In this document: positions 7,262-15,403 of the stretch, piece by piece | Layout of the letters: the number at the start of each line of letters is the position of its first letter | Numbering within the stretch: the stretch's first letter is position 1 | DNA from: Candidatus Atribacteria bacterium | GTDB taxonomy: Bacteria > Bipolaricaulota > Bipolaricaulia > UBA7950 > UBA9294 | Reading direction: 5' to 3' | Length of the DNA stretch: 25,781 nucleotides | NCBI GenBank assembly: GCA_004525685.1 | Contig: SPBW01000011.1 | Location: 1 to 25,781, forward strand | The notes under the pieces: model-generated | What the model was told of the DNA's origin: nothing | What the model saw: the letters and a program-made list of their open reading frames with translations, nothing else | Database searches by the model: none | Position numbers and translations under genes: made by a program

Positions 7262-8479
7262 ATGGATCAAACAACGAATACGCCGAAATTGAGAGAACAG
7301 TTCAGGGATGAACTGACACAGAACATCCTTCCGTTTTGGATGACCCACGCCATTGACAAGAGCAACGGAGGTCTGCATGGCTCTGTCGCCAATGACCTTC
7401 AGATCGACAATAAGGTTCCAAGATCAGCCATCCTGTCAGCTCGCGTGCTCTGGACGTTCTCAGCCGCCTACGGGCAACTGAGGGATCCTGCGTACTTGAC
7501 GATGGCCAAACGGCAATTCGAAGACCTGAAGCACACGTTCTGGGATGCTCAGCATGGCGGCCTCTACTGGCTCGTGGACCGACACGGCGCTGCGGTCTCG
7601 GATCGCAAGCATCATTATGCGCAAGCGTTTGGAATCTACGGCCTGAGCGCGTTCTACCGTGCAACAGGTGACGCCGAGAGTTTGGATCTTGCGCAGCAGC
7701 TGTTTGAGCTTCTCGAACGTCACGCCTTCGATCCGAATCATGGCGGTTACTTCGAAGGAAGCACTCGGGACTGGAAGCCGCTAGAGGATGCGCGGCTGAG
7801 CGATCGAGATCTAGATTCCAAGAAATCCATGAACACCATGCTGCATCTACTAGAGGCCTACACGAGCCTGCTGCGGATTTGGGATGACGCCCGACTGCGG
7901 ATGCAGCTGGATGCCATCATTCGCATGTTCGCAGATCACATCATCGATCGTTCTTCCGGCCACATGTTGCTCTTCTTCGACGAACGCTGGCAGTCGCTCT
8001 CCAAACATGTTTCTTTCGGACACGACATCGAAGCAAGCTGGCTCCTGCAAGAAGCGGCTGAGGCAAACGGGGATGCCAAACAAGTCGGACAAGCGAAGCA
8101 GCTGGCCGTCCTGTTGGCGCGTGCCGTTTTGCGAGATGGCCTGGATCATGACGGCAGCCTGTTCAGCGAGGCCACACCGCAAGGCATGCTGGATGAAGGA
8201 AAGGATTGGTGGCCGCAAGCAGAAGCCGTCGTCGGCTTCCACAACGCCTTCGAATTGACAGGGGATCCATCCTTTGCGCAGGCCGCCTTCCGTTGCTGGA
8301 AATATGTGCAAGAGCAGTTCGTCGATCGCACTCATGGGGACTGGTTCAAGCGCCTCGACCTAGACGGCACACCTGACCCACTACGGCACAAGTCAGGTCC
8401 TTGGGAGTGTCCCTATCACCACAGCCGCATGTGTCTTGAGATGCTAAACCGGCTGGACTCATCGCGAGAGCGTGTCTAA
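7262..8479 (+). CDS. Cellobiose 2-epimerase (AGE superfamily)
   Basis: Cofactor-free enzyme that epimerises the reducing-end sugar of beta-1,4-disaccharides at C2, for example cellobiose to glucosyl-mannose or mannobiose to mannosyl-glucose. It has 405 residues and the (alpha/alpha)6-barrel sequence pattern. Family motifs are DKSNGGLHG (32-40), HHYAQAFGIYGLSAFYRAT (117-135), MNTMLHLLEAYTS (190-202), SFGHDIEASWLLQEA (251-265), DWWPQAEAVVGFHNA (315-329) and CPYHHSRMCLE (383-393). H195, H254 and H386 have almost the spacing of the three catalytic histidines of characterised cellobiose 2-epimerases (H200, H259, H390 in the Rhodothermus enzyme). ATG 7262 is chosen over ATG 7229 because 7229 abuts AAGGA with no spacer and homologues begin near this point. 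The stop overlaps the GH94 start (TAATG), implying coupled translation. Confidence 0.94.
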   Translation: MDQTTNTPKLREQFRDELTQNILPFWMTHAIDKSNGGLHGSVANDLQIDNKVPRSAILSARVLWTFSAAYGQLRDPAYLTMAKRQFEDLKHTFWDAQHGGLYWLVDRHGAAVSDRKHHYAQAFGIYGLSAFYRATGDAESLDLAQQLFELLERHAFDPNHGGYFEGSTRDWKPLEDARLSDRDLDSKKSMNTMLHLLEAYTSLLRIWDDARLRMQLDAIIRMFADHIIDRSSGHMLLFFDERWQSLSKHVSFGHDIEASWLLQEAAEANGDAKQVGQAKQLAVLLARAVLRDGLDHDGSLFSEATPQGMLDEGKDWWPQAEAVVGFHNAFELTGDPSFAQAAFRCWKYVQEQFVDRTHGDWFKRLDLDGTPDPLRHKSGPWECPYHHSRMCLEMLNRLDSSRERV

Positions 8480-10875
8480 TGCGATACGGCCATTTTGATG
8501 ATGCAGCCAAGGAGTATGTCATCACGCGCCCCGATACGCCGGCGTCGTGGAGCAATTACTTGGGATCGACCGAATACGGTGCCATTATCACCAACAACGC
8601 GGGCGGCTATGGTTTCTATCGCTCAGGCGCTCGCGGCAGATTCCTGCGGCTTCGATTCAACAGCGTGCCGATGGATCAACCGGGCCGCTATTTCTATCTG
8701 CGCGATGCAGAGAAGGGTGACTATTGGTCGGCCTCCTGGCAGCCGGTGGGCAAACCGCTTGAGGAGTACCAATCCGTATGTAGGCACGGCACGGCATACA
8801 CCATCATCGAATCGGCCTATGCTGGCATCGCAACCGAAGTGACCTATTTCGTTCCCATGGGACAGCGCTTCGAGTATTGGCGACTGAAGATCACGAATCG
8901 GTGCGATCGTGCACGAACGCTGTCGCTGTTCTCGTTCTGCGAATTCACCAACCAGTGGAACACGTTCCAGGATCGCGTGAACCTGCAATACTCGCTGTTC
9001 ATCGTTCGCGGCAGCCGCACGGACGACGGCTTGTTGCGCATTGCCATTCAGGACAATCTGGCACAACAAAGCGATGAAGAGATTGTCGATGACGTGGCCC
9101 ATCATGCATGGATGGCACTGGTCGGTGCAGATCCCGTCGGCTATGACACCAGTCGCGAAGCATTCCTTGGGCCGTATCGCGGATACCACAATCCACTTGT
9201 CGTCGAACGCGGACACTGCACGCAAAGCAATGCTTACGGCGACAACGCTTGCGGCAGTCTGCAAACCGATCTGGTACTGCAGCCGGGAGAGAGTCGCGAG
9301 ATCCTGGTGATGCTCGGCATCGGCGACGCACGCACAATTGGGAAGAAGACCGTGGCGACATTCGGATCGCTCGACCGTGCTGCCGAGGAATTGGCAAAGC
9401 TCAAAGCAAGCTGGCATGGCAAGCTCGAAAGCCTCGTCGTGAACACGCCAGATGAGGATCTGAACCACACGCTCAATGTCTGGGGACTGTACAACTGCTT
9501 GATCACCTACGCCTGGTCGCGTGCCGCCAGTCTCGTCTACAACGGCGAGCGCGACGGCCTAGGTTTCCGCGATTCCGTTCAAGACGTGCTCGGCGTGGTT
9601 GCCGCCATTCCCGAAGAAGCGCGCAAGCGTCTGGCGCTCATGCTGACCGCTCAAGTCGCCAACGGTGGCGCCATACCCGTCGTCAAGCCGTTTGAGCATC
9701 GCCCGGGCCATGAAGCCGCGCCTGAGCCCGAAGCCTATCGCTCAGACGACTGTCTGTGGTTCTTCAATGCCATTCCCGCCTATGTTTGCGAAACCGGCGA
9801 TGTCGACTTCTACAACCGCATCCTTCCCTATGCCGATCACGGTGAGGCCACCGTCTTGGGGCATCTGCGCCGCGCGCTGGAATTCAACCTCAAGCGCACG
9901 GGCGCTCATGGCCTACCGTGCGGCCTGTCAGCGGACTGGAATGACTGCCTGCGTTTGGGATATCGCGGCGAGAGCCTGTTTGTCGCCTTCCAATTACGAT
10001 TGGGATTGAGCACCTATGCTGAGATTGCCAACCTCCTCAACGTGCCTGATGAGGCCGCTTGGGCGCTTGCGCAGCGGACCCATCTGGATGAGGCCATTCA
10101 AGCCGTTGCCTGGGACGGCGACCGCTTCATCTGGGCGATCGGTGAAGACGGGACAGTCTACGGTACCACGGACGCTGAAGAGGGGAGCTTGTATCTCAAC
10201 ACCCAAGTGTGGTCGGTAATCAGTGGCGCTGCCTCGAAGGAGCAGACACATGTGTGTCTGGAGACCGTGGCGCGCGAGTTGGCGACGCCCTACGGCCTCA
10301 TGCTGGCTGCACCGCCATTCATCAAGGCATCGCCCGAGGTGATGCGAGCGGTCGTATTCAACCCTGGCATCAAGGAAAACGCGGGCATCTTCAATCACAC
10401 CCAAGGGTGGGGCGTCATCGCCGAATGTCTGTGTGGCAACGGCGACCGCGCCTACGAGTACTTCCGAGCGGCGATGCCCGCAGCCTATAACGATCGCGCC
10501 GAAATTCGGCAGATGGAACCCTATGTTCAGGGGCAAACGACGTATTCGACCTTCTCACCGCGTGCCGGAAACACGCGCACGGCTTGGTTGACCGGGGCTG
10601 CGCCCTGGGCCTATTTCAGCGCCACGCAGTACATCCTTGGATTGCGCCCTGAAGTCGACGGCCTGCGCATCGATCCCTGCATACCATGCGCTTGGGAAGG
10701 GTTTACGGCAACGCGACGCTTCCGCGGCAAGACGATCGACATCCGTGTGGTCAACCCTGACCACGTCAGCCACGGTATCCAGACGATTGCGCTTAACGGG
10801 CGGCCGCTGCCGGACAACCTCGTTCCAGTACGAGACCTGATCGATCAGAACCGGGTCGATGTTGTGATGGGATAG
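8479..10875 (+). CDS. GH94 disaccharide phosphorylase A (chitobiose/cellobiose phosphorylase-like)
   Basis: Inverting phosphorylase of 798 residues, the normal length for cellobiose and chitobiose phosphorylases. It splits a beta-1,4-disaccharide with phosphate into a sugar-1-phosphate and a free sugar. It begins MRYGHFDDAAKEYVITRPDT, as in both subfamilies. The N-terminal beta-sandwich is followed by an (alpha/alpha)6 barrel. The general acid is D486 in SADWNDCLRLG, and GIKENAGIFNHTQGW and NTRTAWLTGAAPWAY line the active site. Segments such as FLGPYRGYHNPLVVERG, CGSLQTDLVLQPGE and LPYADHGEA resemble chitobiose phosphorylase more than the cellobiose enzyme, whereas the second GH94 at 25303 looks like the cellobiose type. 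Its one-base overlap with the 2-epimerase suggests the product of that enzyme may be a substrate. Exact specificity is unsettled. Confidence 0.93.
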   Translation: MRYGHFDDAAKEYVITRPDTPASWSNYLGSTEYGAIITNNAGGYGFYRSGARGRFLRLRFNSVPMDQPGRYFYLRDAEKGDYWSASWQPVGKPLEEYQSVCRHGTAYTIIESAYAGIATEVTYFVPMGQRFEYWRLKITNRCDRARTLSLFSFCEFTNQWNTFQDRVNLQYSLFIVRGSRTDDGLLRIAIQDNLAQQSDEEIVDDVAHHAWMALVGADPVGYDTSREAFLGPYRGYHNPLVVERGHCTQSNAYGDNACGSLQTDLVLQPGESREILVMLGIGDARTIGKKTVATFGSLDRAAEELAKLKASWHGKLESLVVNTPDEDLNHTLNVWGLYNCLITYAWSRAASLVYNGERDGLGFRDSVQDVLGVVAAIPEEARKRLALMLTAQVANGGAIPVVKPFEHRPGHEAAPEPEAYRSDDCLWFFNAIPAYVCETGDVDFYNRILPYADHGEATVLGHLRRALEFNLKRTGAHGLPCGLSADWNDCLRLGYRGESLFVAFQLRLGLSTYAEIANLLNVPDEAAWALAQRTHLDEAIQAVAWDGDRFIWAIGEDGTVYGTTDAEEGSLYLNTQVWSVISGAASKEQTHVCLETVARELATPYGLMLAAPPFIKASPEVMRAVVFNPGIKENAGIFNHTQGWGVIAECLCGNGDRAYEYFRAAMPAAYNDRAEIRQMEPYVQGQTTYSTFSPRAGNTRTAWLTGAAPWAYFSATQYILGLRPEVDGLRIDPCIPCAWEGFTATRRFRGKTIDIRVVNPDHVSHGIQTIALNGRPLPDNLVPVRDLIDQNRVDVVMG

Positions 10876-10885
10876 GGCGGAGCTG

Positions 10886-12094
10886 ATGGAAATCGTGCCT
10901 ACAATGTCGAAGCGCAGGACAACCAAGCAGCTGGGTTGGCCGTTCGGCTTCTATTTTTTCCAATTTGCCGGACTCGCCACGGTGGGGCCATTCATCGTGC
11001 TGTTCTACCAGAATCTGGGGTTCTCCGGTGGTCAGATCGGGCTGCTCGCGGGGATCGCGCCGCTGGTCACCATCTTGTTCTCCCCGCTGTGGACACGGCT
11101 GGCCGACCACACCGGATGGCACAAAACCTTGATGAGCGTGGCGTTGTTGGCGGGCGTCGTGGTGTTGTCCCTATTCCCGCTCATGCACACCTTCCTGGCC
11201 GTGCTGATGCTCAGCCTTGCGCTCAACGTCTTTCTCTCGCCGGTCACGCCACTTGCCGACAGCGCGACGATGGCAATGTTGGGCGAACGCAAGGAAATGT
11301 ACGGCCGCATCCGGCTGGGCGGAACAGTGGGCTACGGTCTGGCTGCGTCCGGTGCGGGGGTTCTCGTGCTGCATTATGGTCTCCGTGCCGCGTTCTGGGG
11401 CTGCGCCGTCCTGTTCGCGCTGTCGTTCGTCGTCAGTCGGAGGCTCGTGCACGGGAACAGGGACGCGTCCCGTTCGCGTGTGCGAGGTCAGGGCTTTCGC
11501 ACACTGCTGGCCAATCCTCGCTGGCTGTTGTTCCTCGCTGTCGCGTTCACCGGCGGATGGACGATGGCCAGCTTCAACTACCTGTTCCCCTATATGAAGG
11601 AGTTGGGAGCAAGAGAGTCGATGATGGGACTCGCGCTGACCATCGGCACCATCGCCGAGATCCCCGTGCTGTACTTCGCGCATCGCGTCATCAAGCGCTA
11701 CAGCGCGCACACGGTGTTCATGGCCGCGGCCGTCATCACAGGCATTCGCCTGCTGCTGTTCGCTGCCTCCAGGTCGCCGGGGCCGGTGATGGTCATTCAA
11801 CTGATCAACGGTCTGACGCTGCCCATCCTGTGGGTGGCTGCGGTCGCCTACGCCAACGAGCACGCGCCCGAAGGCCTGCGCACCACGGCACAGGGTCTGC
11901 TGAGCGCGATGGTGTACGGCATCGGCGCCGCTGCTGGCGGATTCGTTGGCGGGCCGCTGTTGGAGTCCATTGGCGGACGGGGTCTGTACCTGGTTTTCGG
12001 CATCGTCACCCTGGCAGTCGTAGGAACGGTGGCACTGATCGAGCAGGTGTTGTCTCGAAGGGAGGCGTCATCTCGCGACATCGCGGCGTCCTAG
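10886..12094 (+). CDS. MFS permease (LacY/nucleoside-symporter-like MFS_1 type)
   Basis: Integral membrane transporter of 402 residues with about twelve hydrophobic helices in two halves. The first helix follows the charged start (FGFYFFQFAGLATVGPFIVL). Between helices 2 and 3 is the loop RLADHTGWHK, equivalent to the MFS A-motif, and a central cytoplasmic loop lies near residues 190-205. YGRIRLGGTVGYG is typical of the MFS_1-like group that includes sugar and nucleoside proton symporters. It starts 11 bases after the GH94 stop, with GGGCGGAG upstream; an internal ATG at 10904 is an alternative. The cargo could be an oligosaccharide, its monosaccharide products or an exported by-product. Its G+C is visibly higher than that of the early operon genes. 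Confidence 0.87.
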   Translation: MEIVPTMSKRRTTKQLGWPFGFYFFQFAGLATVGPFIVLFYQNLGFSGGQIGLLAGIAPLVTILFSPLWTRLADHTGWHKTLMSVALLAGVVVLSLFPLMHTFLAVLMLSLALNVFLSPVTPLADSATMAMLGERKEMYGRIRLGGTVGYGLAASGAGVLVLHYGLRAAFWGCAVLFALSFVVSRRLVHGNRDASRSRVRGQGFRTLLANPRWLLFLAVAFTGGWTMASFNYLFPYMKELGARESMMGLALTIGTIAEIPVLYFAHRVIKRYSAHTVFMAAAVITGIRLLLFAASRSPGPVMVIQLINGLTLPILWVAAVAYANEHAPEGLRTTAQGLLSAMVYGIGAAAGGFVGGPLLESIGGRGLYLVFGIVTLAVVGTVALIEQVLSRREASSRDIAAS

Positions 12095-12218
12095 TTTTCG
12101 CAGCAGAGAGGGAACACGCGCAATCGGGGAACAAACTTCGTTTCCGAAGTCAAAGCCGCTAGCATCGTAGCGGATGCGGCGGCGAGACGTCGGAGATCGC
12201 GCAGCAGAGGAGTGAGCC

Positions 12219-13724
12219 ATGAGTGAGAAGACAATCGCCATCATTGGAGCCGGAGTGGCCGGCCTTGCCGCAGGATGCTATGGTCAGATGAACGGGTACA
12301 AGACCCAAGTCTTTGAGTCGCACAATCTCCCTGGCGGCCTGTGCACCGCGTGGACCCGCCAGGGATACACCTTCGACGGATGCATCCACTGGCTCACTGG
12401 GTCGGCGCCCGGCGATTCGATGTTCTCCCTCTGGGAGGAGTTGGGTGCGGTCCAAGGCAAGACGATGTACGACCACGACGTCTTCTGGCGCACCGTTGCG
12501 ACCGACGGACGGACCTTTTCACTCTACGCCGATCCCGATCGGCTTGAAGCCCACATGAAAGCGCTGTCGCCAACTGATAGCGAGCCGATCGAGCAGCTGT
12601 GCAAATGGATTCGGCAGTTCGCCACCTTCAGCATGCCCGTCGGCAAGCCGCGAGAGCTGATGTCGGCGCTCGATGGGCTCAAGCTTGCATTCCGGTTGCG
12701 CCGACACCTCAAGGCATTGAACGATCTGAGCAAGACAACGATGGGTGACTACGCCAAGAGATTCAAGGATCCACTCCTTGCAGCCGGCCTGTCGGAGGCC
12801 ATCGGAGCGTATACACCGCTGATCGGCCTGGTCATGACGCTGGTGCCGATGTTTCGCAAGGCGGCAGGCTTTCCTGCCGGCGGGTCGCTCGACTTCGCCC
12901 GGGCGATCGAAGCCCGCTACACGTCCCTCGGTGGAGAGATCCGCTACAGCGCGCGGGTAGCACGCATCCTGGAACGCGATGGCAATGCCGTCGGCCTGGA
13001 ACTCGAGGACGGAACGCAGATCGATGCCGATTACGTCATCTCAGCAACGGATCTGCGCGCTACGCTGCACTCGCTGTTGGACGGGACTAGGCAGCACGAA
13101 ACCCACCGTATGCTGCTTCAGTCAGGCAAGCTCTATCCGCCGTGCGTTCAGATCAGTTTTGGCGTCAAGCGGGTCATCCATGAGTTGGACGAGTGCCTCG
13201 GCGAATCCTTCCCGTTGGTGCGCCCCGTGAAGCTGGCTGGGGACGATGTCGGGTGGATGACCGTCAAGAGCTACGCCTTCGACCCATCGCTCGCTCCGGA
13301 AGGCTGTTCGGTGGTGACATCGATCCTGACGGCGGACTGGGAGTTTTGGAATCGCCTGCGTGAGGATCGCCCCACCTACACAGCCGAGAAGGACACTATT
13401 GCCGCAGCGTGTGCCAACGCCATCGACGCCCGCTACCCCGGATTCAAGGACGCCATCGAAGTGACCGACGTGGCCACGCCGCTAACCTTCGAGCGCTACA
13501 CCGGCAACTGGAAGGGCACGTTCATGACCTGGTTGCTGGCCCCCGACTTCCAGCGCAAGTACGGCTACGTTCGAAAGACCATTCCTGGCCTCGACAACGT
13601 CTACCTCGCCAGCATGTGGACCGTGCCCCCCGGCGGACTGCCCGGTGCAGCGATGGCTGGTCGCGAAGTGGTACAGATGCTGTGTGCCAAAGACGGCAAC
13701 CGGTTTGTGACCACAAAGCCATAG
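12219..13724 (+). CDS. CrtI/phytoene desaturase-like FAD-dependent oxidoreductase
   Basis: FAD-binding oxidoreductase of 501 residues. The N-terminal dinucleotide fold has IIGAGVAGLAAG (G10, G12, G15) and the acidic residue in VFESHNLPGGLC. GYTFDGCIHWLTG follows, as in carotenoid desaturases, carotenoid isomerases and retinol saturases. AGGSLDFARAIEARYTSLGG is in mid-protein, and the C-terminal FAD site is DNVYLASMWTVPPGGLPGAA. ATG 12219 has GAGGAG seven bases upstream. It starts 124 bases after the MFS gene, and that gap holds a short hairpin (12156-12161 with 12168-12173) without a T-run. No carotenoid genes are nearby, so a role on isoprenoids is unproven. It may be an unrelated passenger at the end of the sugar operon. 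Confidence 0.87.
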   Translation: MSEKTIAIIGAGVAGLAAGCYGQMNGYKTQVFESHNLPGGLCTAWTRQGYTFDGCIHWLTGSAPGDSMFSLWEELGAVQGKTMYDHDVFWRTVATDGRTFSLYADPDRLEAHMKALSPTDSEPIEQLCKWIRQFATFSMPVGKPRELMSALDGLKLAFRLRRHLKALNDLSKTTMGDYAKRFKDPLLAAGLSEAIGAYTPLIGLVMTLVPMFRKAAGFPAGGSLDFARAIEARYTSLGGEIRYSARVARILERDGNAVGLELEDGTQIDADYVISATDLRATLHSLLDGTRQHETHRMLLQSGKLYPPCVQISFGVKRVIHELDECLGESFPLVRPVKLAGDDVGWMTVKSYAFDPSLAPEGCSVVTSILTADWEFWNRLREDRPTYTAEKDTIAAACANAIDARYPGFKDAIEVTDVATPLTFERYTGNWKGTFMTWLLAPDFQRKYGYVRKTIPGLDNVYLASMWTVPPGGLPGAAMAGREVVQMLCAKDGNRFVTTKP

Positions 13725-13886
13725 TCGAGAAGCCTCAGGGCTCGGCAAACAGACCGCTTCTCTCGCAACCGTTGGGCGGTTGTGCCCCCAATTGTCGTAC
13801 GTTGAACGCTGGCACTGGATTCTCTACCCCCGCCCCGTGAACCGACACGCCGTCCGGCGCACCGAGCCACTCGCCACCCAGAGAAT

Positions 13887-13908
13887 AGAATCGCCAATTG
13901 GCCATTCT
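13887..13908. repeat. 22-bp imperfect palindrome
   Basis: AGAATcGCCAATTGGCcATTCT reads the same on both strands except for one mismatched pair (13892/13903). It lies five bases before the next inverted repeat. Function unknown; it could be part of a small hairpin element. Confidence 0.45.
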
Positions 13909-13912
13909 CCAA

Positions 13913-13938
13913 GGAACTCAATCAGGAGATTGAGTTCC
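13913..13938. repeat. 11-bp perfect inverted repeat with 4-base loop
   Basis: GGAACTCAATC (13913-13923) and GATTGAGTTCC (13928-13938) pair perfectly around AGGA. There is no T-run on either side, so it is not a standard intrinsic terminator, but it may help end convergent transcription. Confidence 0.6.
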
Positions 13939-14034
13939 CAAGTGATAGGCAAGGCGTTGCCAGACCACAGCACTACACACCACGGACTTCGCACAACTCG
14001 CCACACACTACGCACCACACACCACGGCCCACGA

Positions 14035-14079
14035 ACCACGGACCGCGGACCACGGACCGCGGACCACGGACCACGGACC
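14035..14079. repeat. 7-bp tandem repeat ACC(A/G)CGG
   Basis: Six consecutive heptamers, ACCACGG or ACCGCGG, span 14035-14076, followed by ACC. A looser CACCACGG-like, A/C-rich tract precedes it from about 13965. No protein or RNA is implied. It is a simple-sequence intergenic repeat. Confidence 0.8.
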
Positions 14080-14201
14080 TTGTACCTTCATCCCCCTTCG
14101 CAGTAAAACCCATACACATCAATACAACTACGCAGCAGAGAGGACACACAACCGTGTGAACGTGTCACCAGCAAGCTGCAACATGAGATTCGACCGCGCC
14201 C

Positions 14202-14861
14202 GTGACGAACGTGTCAGGGGCGTTTGGGTCTATGGAGAACTTTCAAGCGATTCTCCTTGTCGCAAGAAGTCGGCCTTTACCTCAACACTCCGGTTTGGGG
14301 ACCATCGTGGTTCATGAGCAGCAACGTACAGATGAACATCTCAATGTCGTTCCTTCGCAACCGCTGGACGTACCGTCAGAGCAAATTCTGCAGGCGATTC
14401 ATCTCATCCGAGGACGCAAGATTCCGCTCGATGCGGATTTGGCTGAATTGTATGGTGTGCAGACCGGCGCGCTCACCCGAGCCGTGCGAAGAAACATCGA
14501 CCGCTTGCCTGCAGATTTCATGTTCCAACTCACGGAAGAGGAAGTCACCATCTTGAGACGCCAAAGTGGCATCTCAAGTCAATGGGGTGGGCGAATGTAT
14601 CCTCCCTATGCCTTCACTGAGTAGGGAGTGGCCATGTTGTCGAGCGTTCTGCGAAGCCCTCGTGCTGTGAGGGTCAATATCGAAATCATGCGTGCTTTCG
14701 TACGACTGCGGAATACGCTCGCAATGCACGAAACTCTGGCAAAGAATCCGGAAGACGAGGTGGGCGAACACGATGCAGCACTTCGCGCGACTGTCGTCGC
14801 TATCAGGAGGATGGTAATCGCTATCGCTCAACGCGAAGCATTGCCAGCTACAACAACCTGA
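14202..14861 (+). pseudogene. ORF6N-domain protein interrupted by an amber codon
   Basis: The frame holds an ORF6N (KilA-N-associated, phage-type DNA-binding) domain: HLIRGRKIPLDADLAELYGV (residues 67-86), ALTRAVRRNIDRLPADFMFQ, and WGGRMYPPYAFTE ending at residue 140. A TAG at 14622-14624 follows, and the same frame resumes with GVAMLSSVLRSPRAVRVNIE and IMRAFVRLRNTL to the stop before 14862. Intact homologues read TEQGVAMLSSVLRS, so TAG replaces the glutamine codon CAG by one change. The protein is otherwise near complete. The true start is uncertain: residues 1-57 do not look like the family and it may begin nearer 14340. ORF6N proteins occur in phages and on mobile or defence islands. I call it a nonsense pseudogene. 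Confidence 0.8.
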
Positions 14862-14968
14862 CACAGGATCGCGTTCGATTCATATGCAGCACTCACAAGT
14901 CCATCTACCTCTCAACGGGAGACAGAGAAGACAAGTGGGAATTCTACAGACTTAGCAGAGAGACGTAG
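14816..14968 (+). pseudogene. Orphan C-terminal coding remnant, family unknown
   Basis: In a frame different from the ORF6N gene, the segment ending at TAG 14966-14968 translates to a protein-like tail, including SIASYNNLTQDRVRFICSTH and STGDREDKWEFYRLSRET. It has no start codon or ribosome-binding site of its own and overlaps the last 46 bases of the ORF6N frame. It looks like the end of a lost gene joined to the ORF6N remnant. I do not recognise the family, and a chance open frame remains possible. Confidence 0.3.
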
Positions 14969-15022
14969 TCGTTTCAGGTGAGCATTACAGTGAAGAGGTT
15001 AAAGGGTGTTAGTGTCAGGTGG

Positions 15023-15298
15023 ATGGAGAGTACTATGTATGCAGAAGATAGGATATTGAGTGTGGTATTCGAAGCGACGGCGCATCTGCAAGTACCTCTA
15101 TTCCAGCGCCCGTACGTCTGGAACCGAGAAGAGAATTGGGAGCCGCTTTGGGAATCATTCGGCGAGGCGTTCTTGGTGTCCGGGGCCGAGTCTTGCATTT
15201 CAACATTCCCGAAGGTCTCGACATGCTCGATGACCGGACGCAGGGTCAGCGCTTCAATCTTGAATGCAGCAGAAGGCCCGGCTTCCTGGGCAGCCTGA
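15023..15298 (+). pseudogene. N-terminal fragment of a DUF262 (GmrSD-type) protein
   Basis: From ATG 15023 the frame encodes AEDRILSVVFEATAHLQVPL followed by FQRPYVWNREENWEPLWESF. This is the characteristic start of DUF262 / GmrS-like ParB-fold nucleases, where 'PLFQRPYVW' is diagnostic. The expected continuation (a HFLG-like segment and the DGQQR motif) is not found in this frame, which ends at 15298 after unrelated sequence. A neighbouring frame has only a faint similarity. A full protein has several hundred residues, so this is a truncated or frameshifted remnant. It borders the 3' end of the convergent ferredoxin gene. Such proteins belong to modification-dependent restriction or other anti-phage systems. 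Confidence 0.5.
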
Positions 15299-15403
15299 TT
15301 GCCCTTCTTCGCTGCATAGAGGACTCAGACAACTTGATGGCTCGTTCTTGGTAGGGGATCACACAGTCATGGAGCGGGCCGCTCGACAGCGCAGTCCAAC
15401 GAT

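Larger units (their letters stand above)
13725..14201. other. Non-coding convergent region after the plus-strand operon
   Basis: No gene is supported here. Just after the FAD gene two possible stem-loops occur: GAGAAGC (13727-13733) with GCTTCTC (13756-13762), and CAACCG (13766-13771) with CGGTTG (13777-13782). Neither has a T-run on the plus strand, so they are only weak terminator candidates. Further on come two dyads and a CCACGG-rich tandem repeat, listed separately. Confidence 0.5.

Noticed and set aside
10936..12162. Long plus-strand frame (408 codons) in a second frame of the MFS gene
   Set aside because: Arg/Ala/Gly/His-rich shadow of a high-G+C membrane-protein gene, without hydrophobic helices or motifs.
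13697..13710. GCAACCGGTTTG inside the FAD gene as a third regulator-1 operator
   Set aside because: It lies within coding sequence and breaks the palindrome.
13887..14079. CRISPR array
   Set aside because: The repeats are contiguous heptamers without unique spacers, and no cas gene is present.
12099..14143. CGCAGCAGAGAGG present at 12099-12111 and 14131-14143 around the FAD gene, with a shorter copy near 12200
   Set aside because: A 13-base match with no inverted ends, target duplication or transposase; most likely chance, so not called a mobile element.
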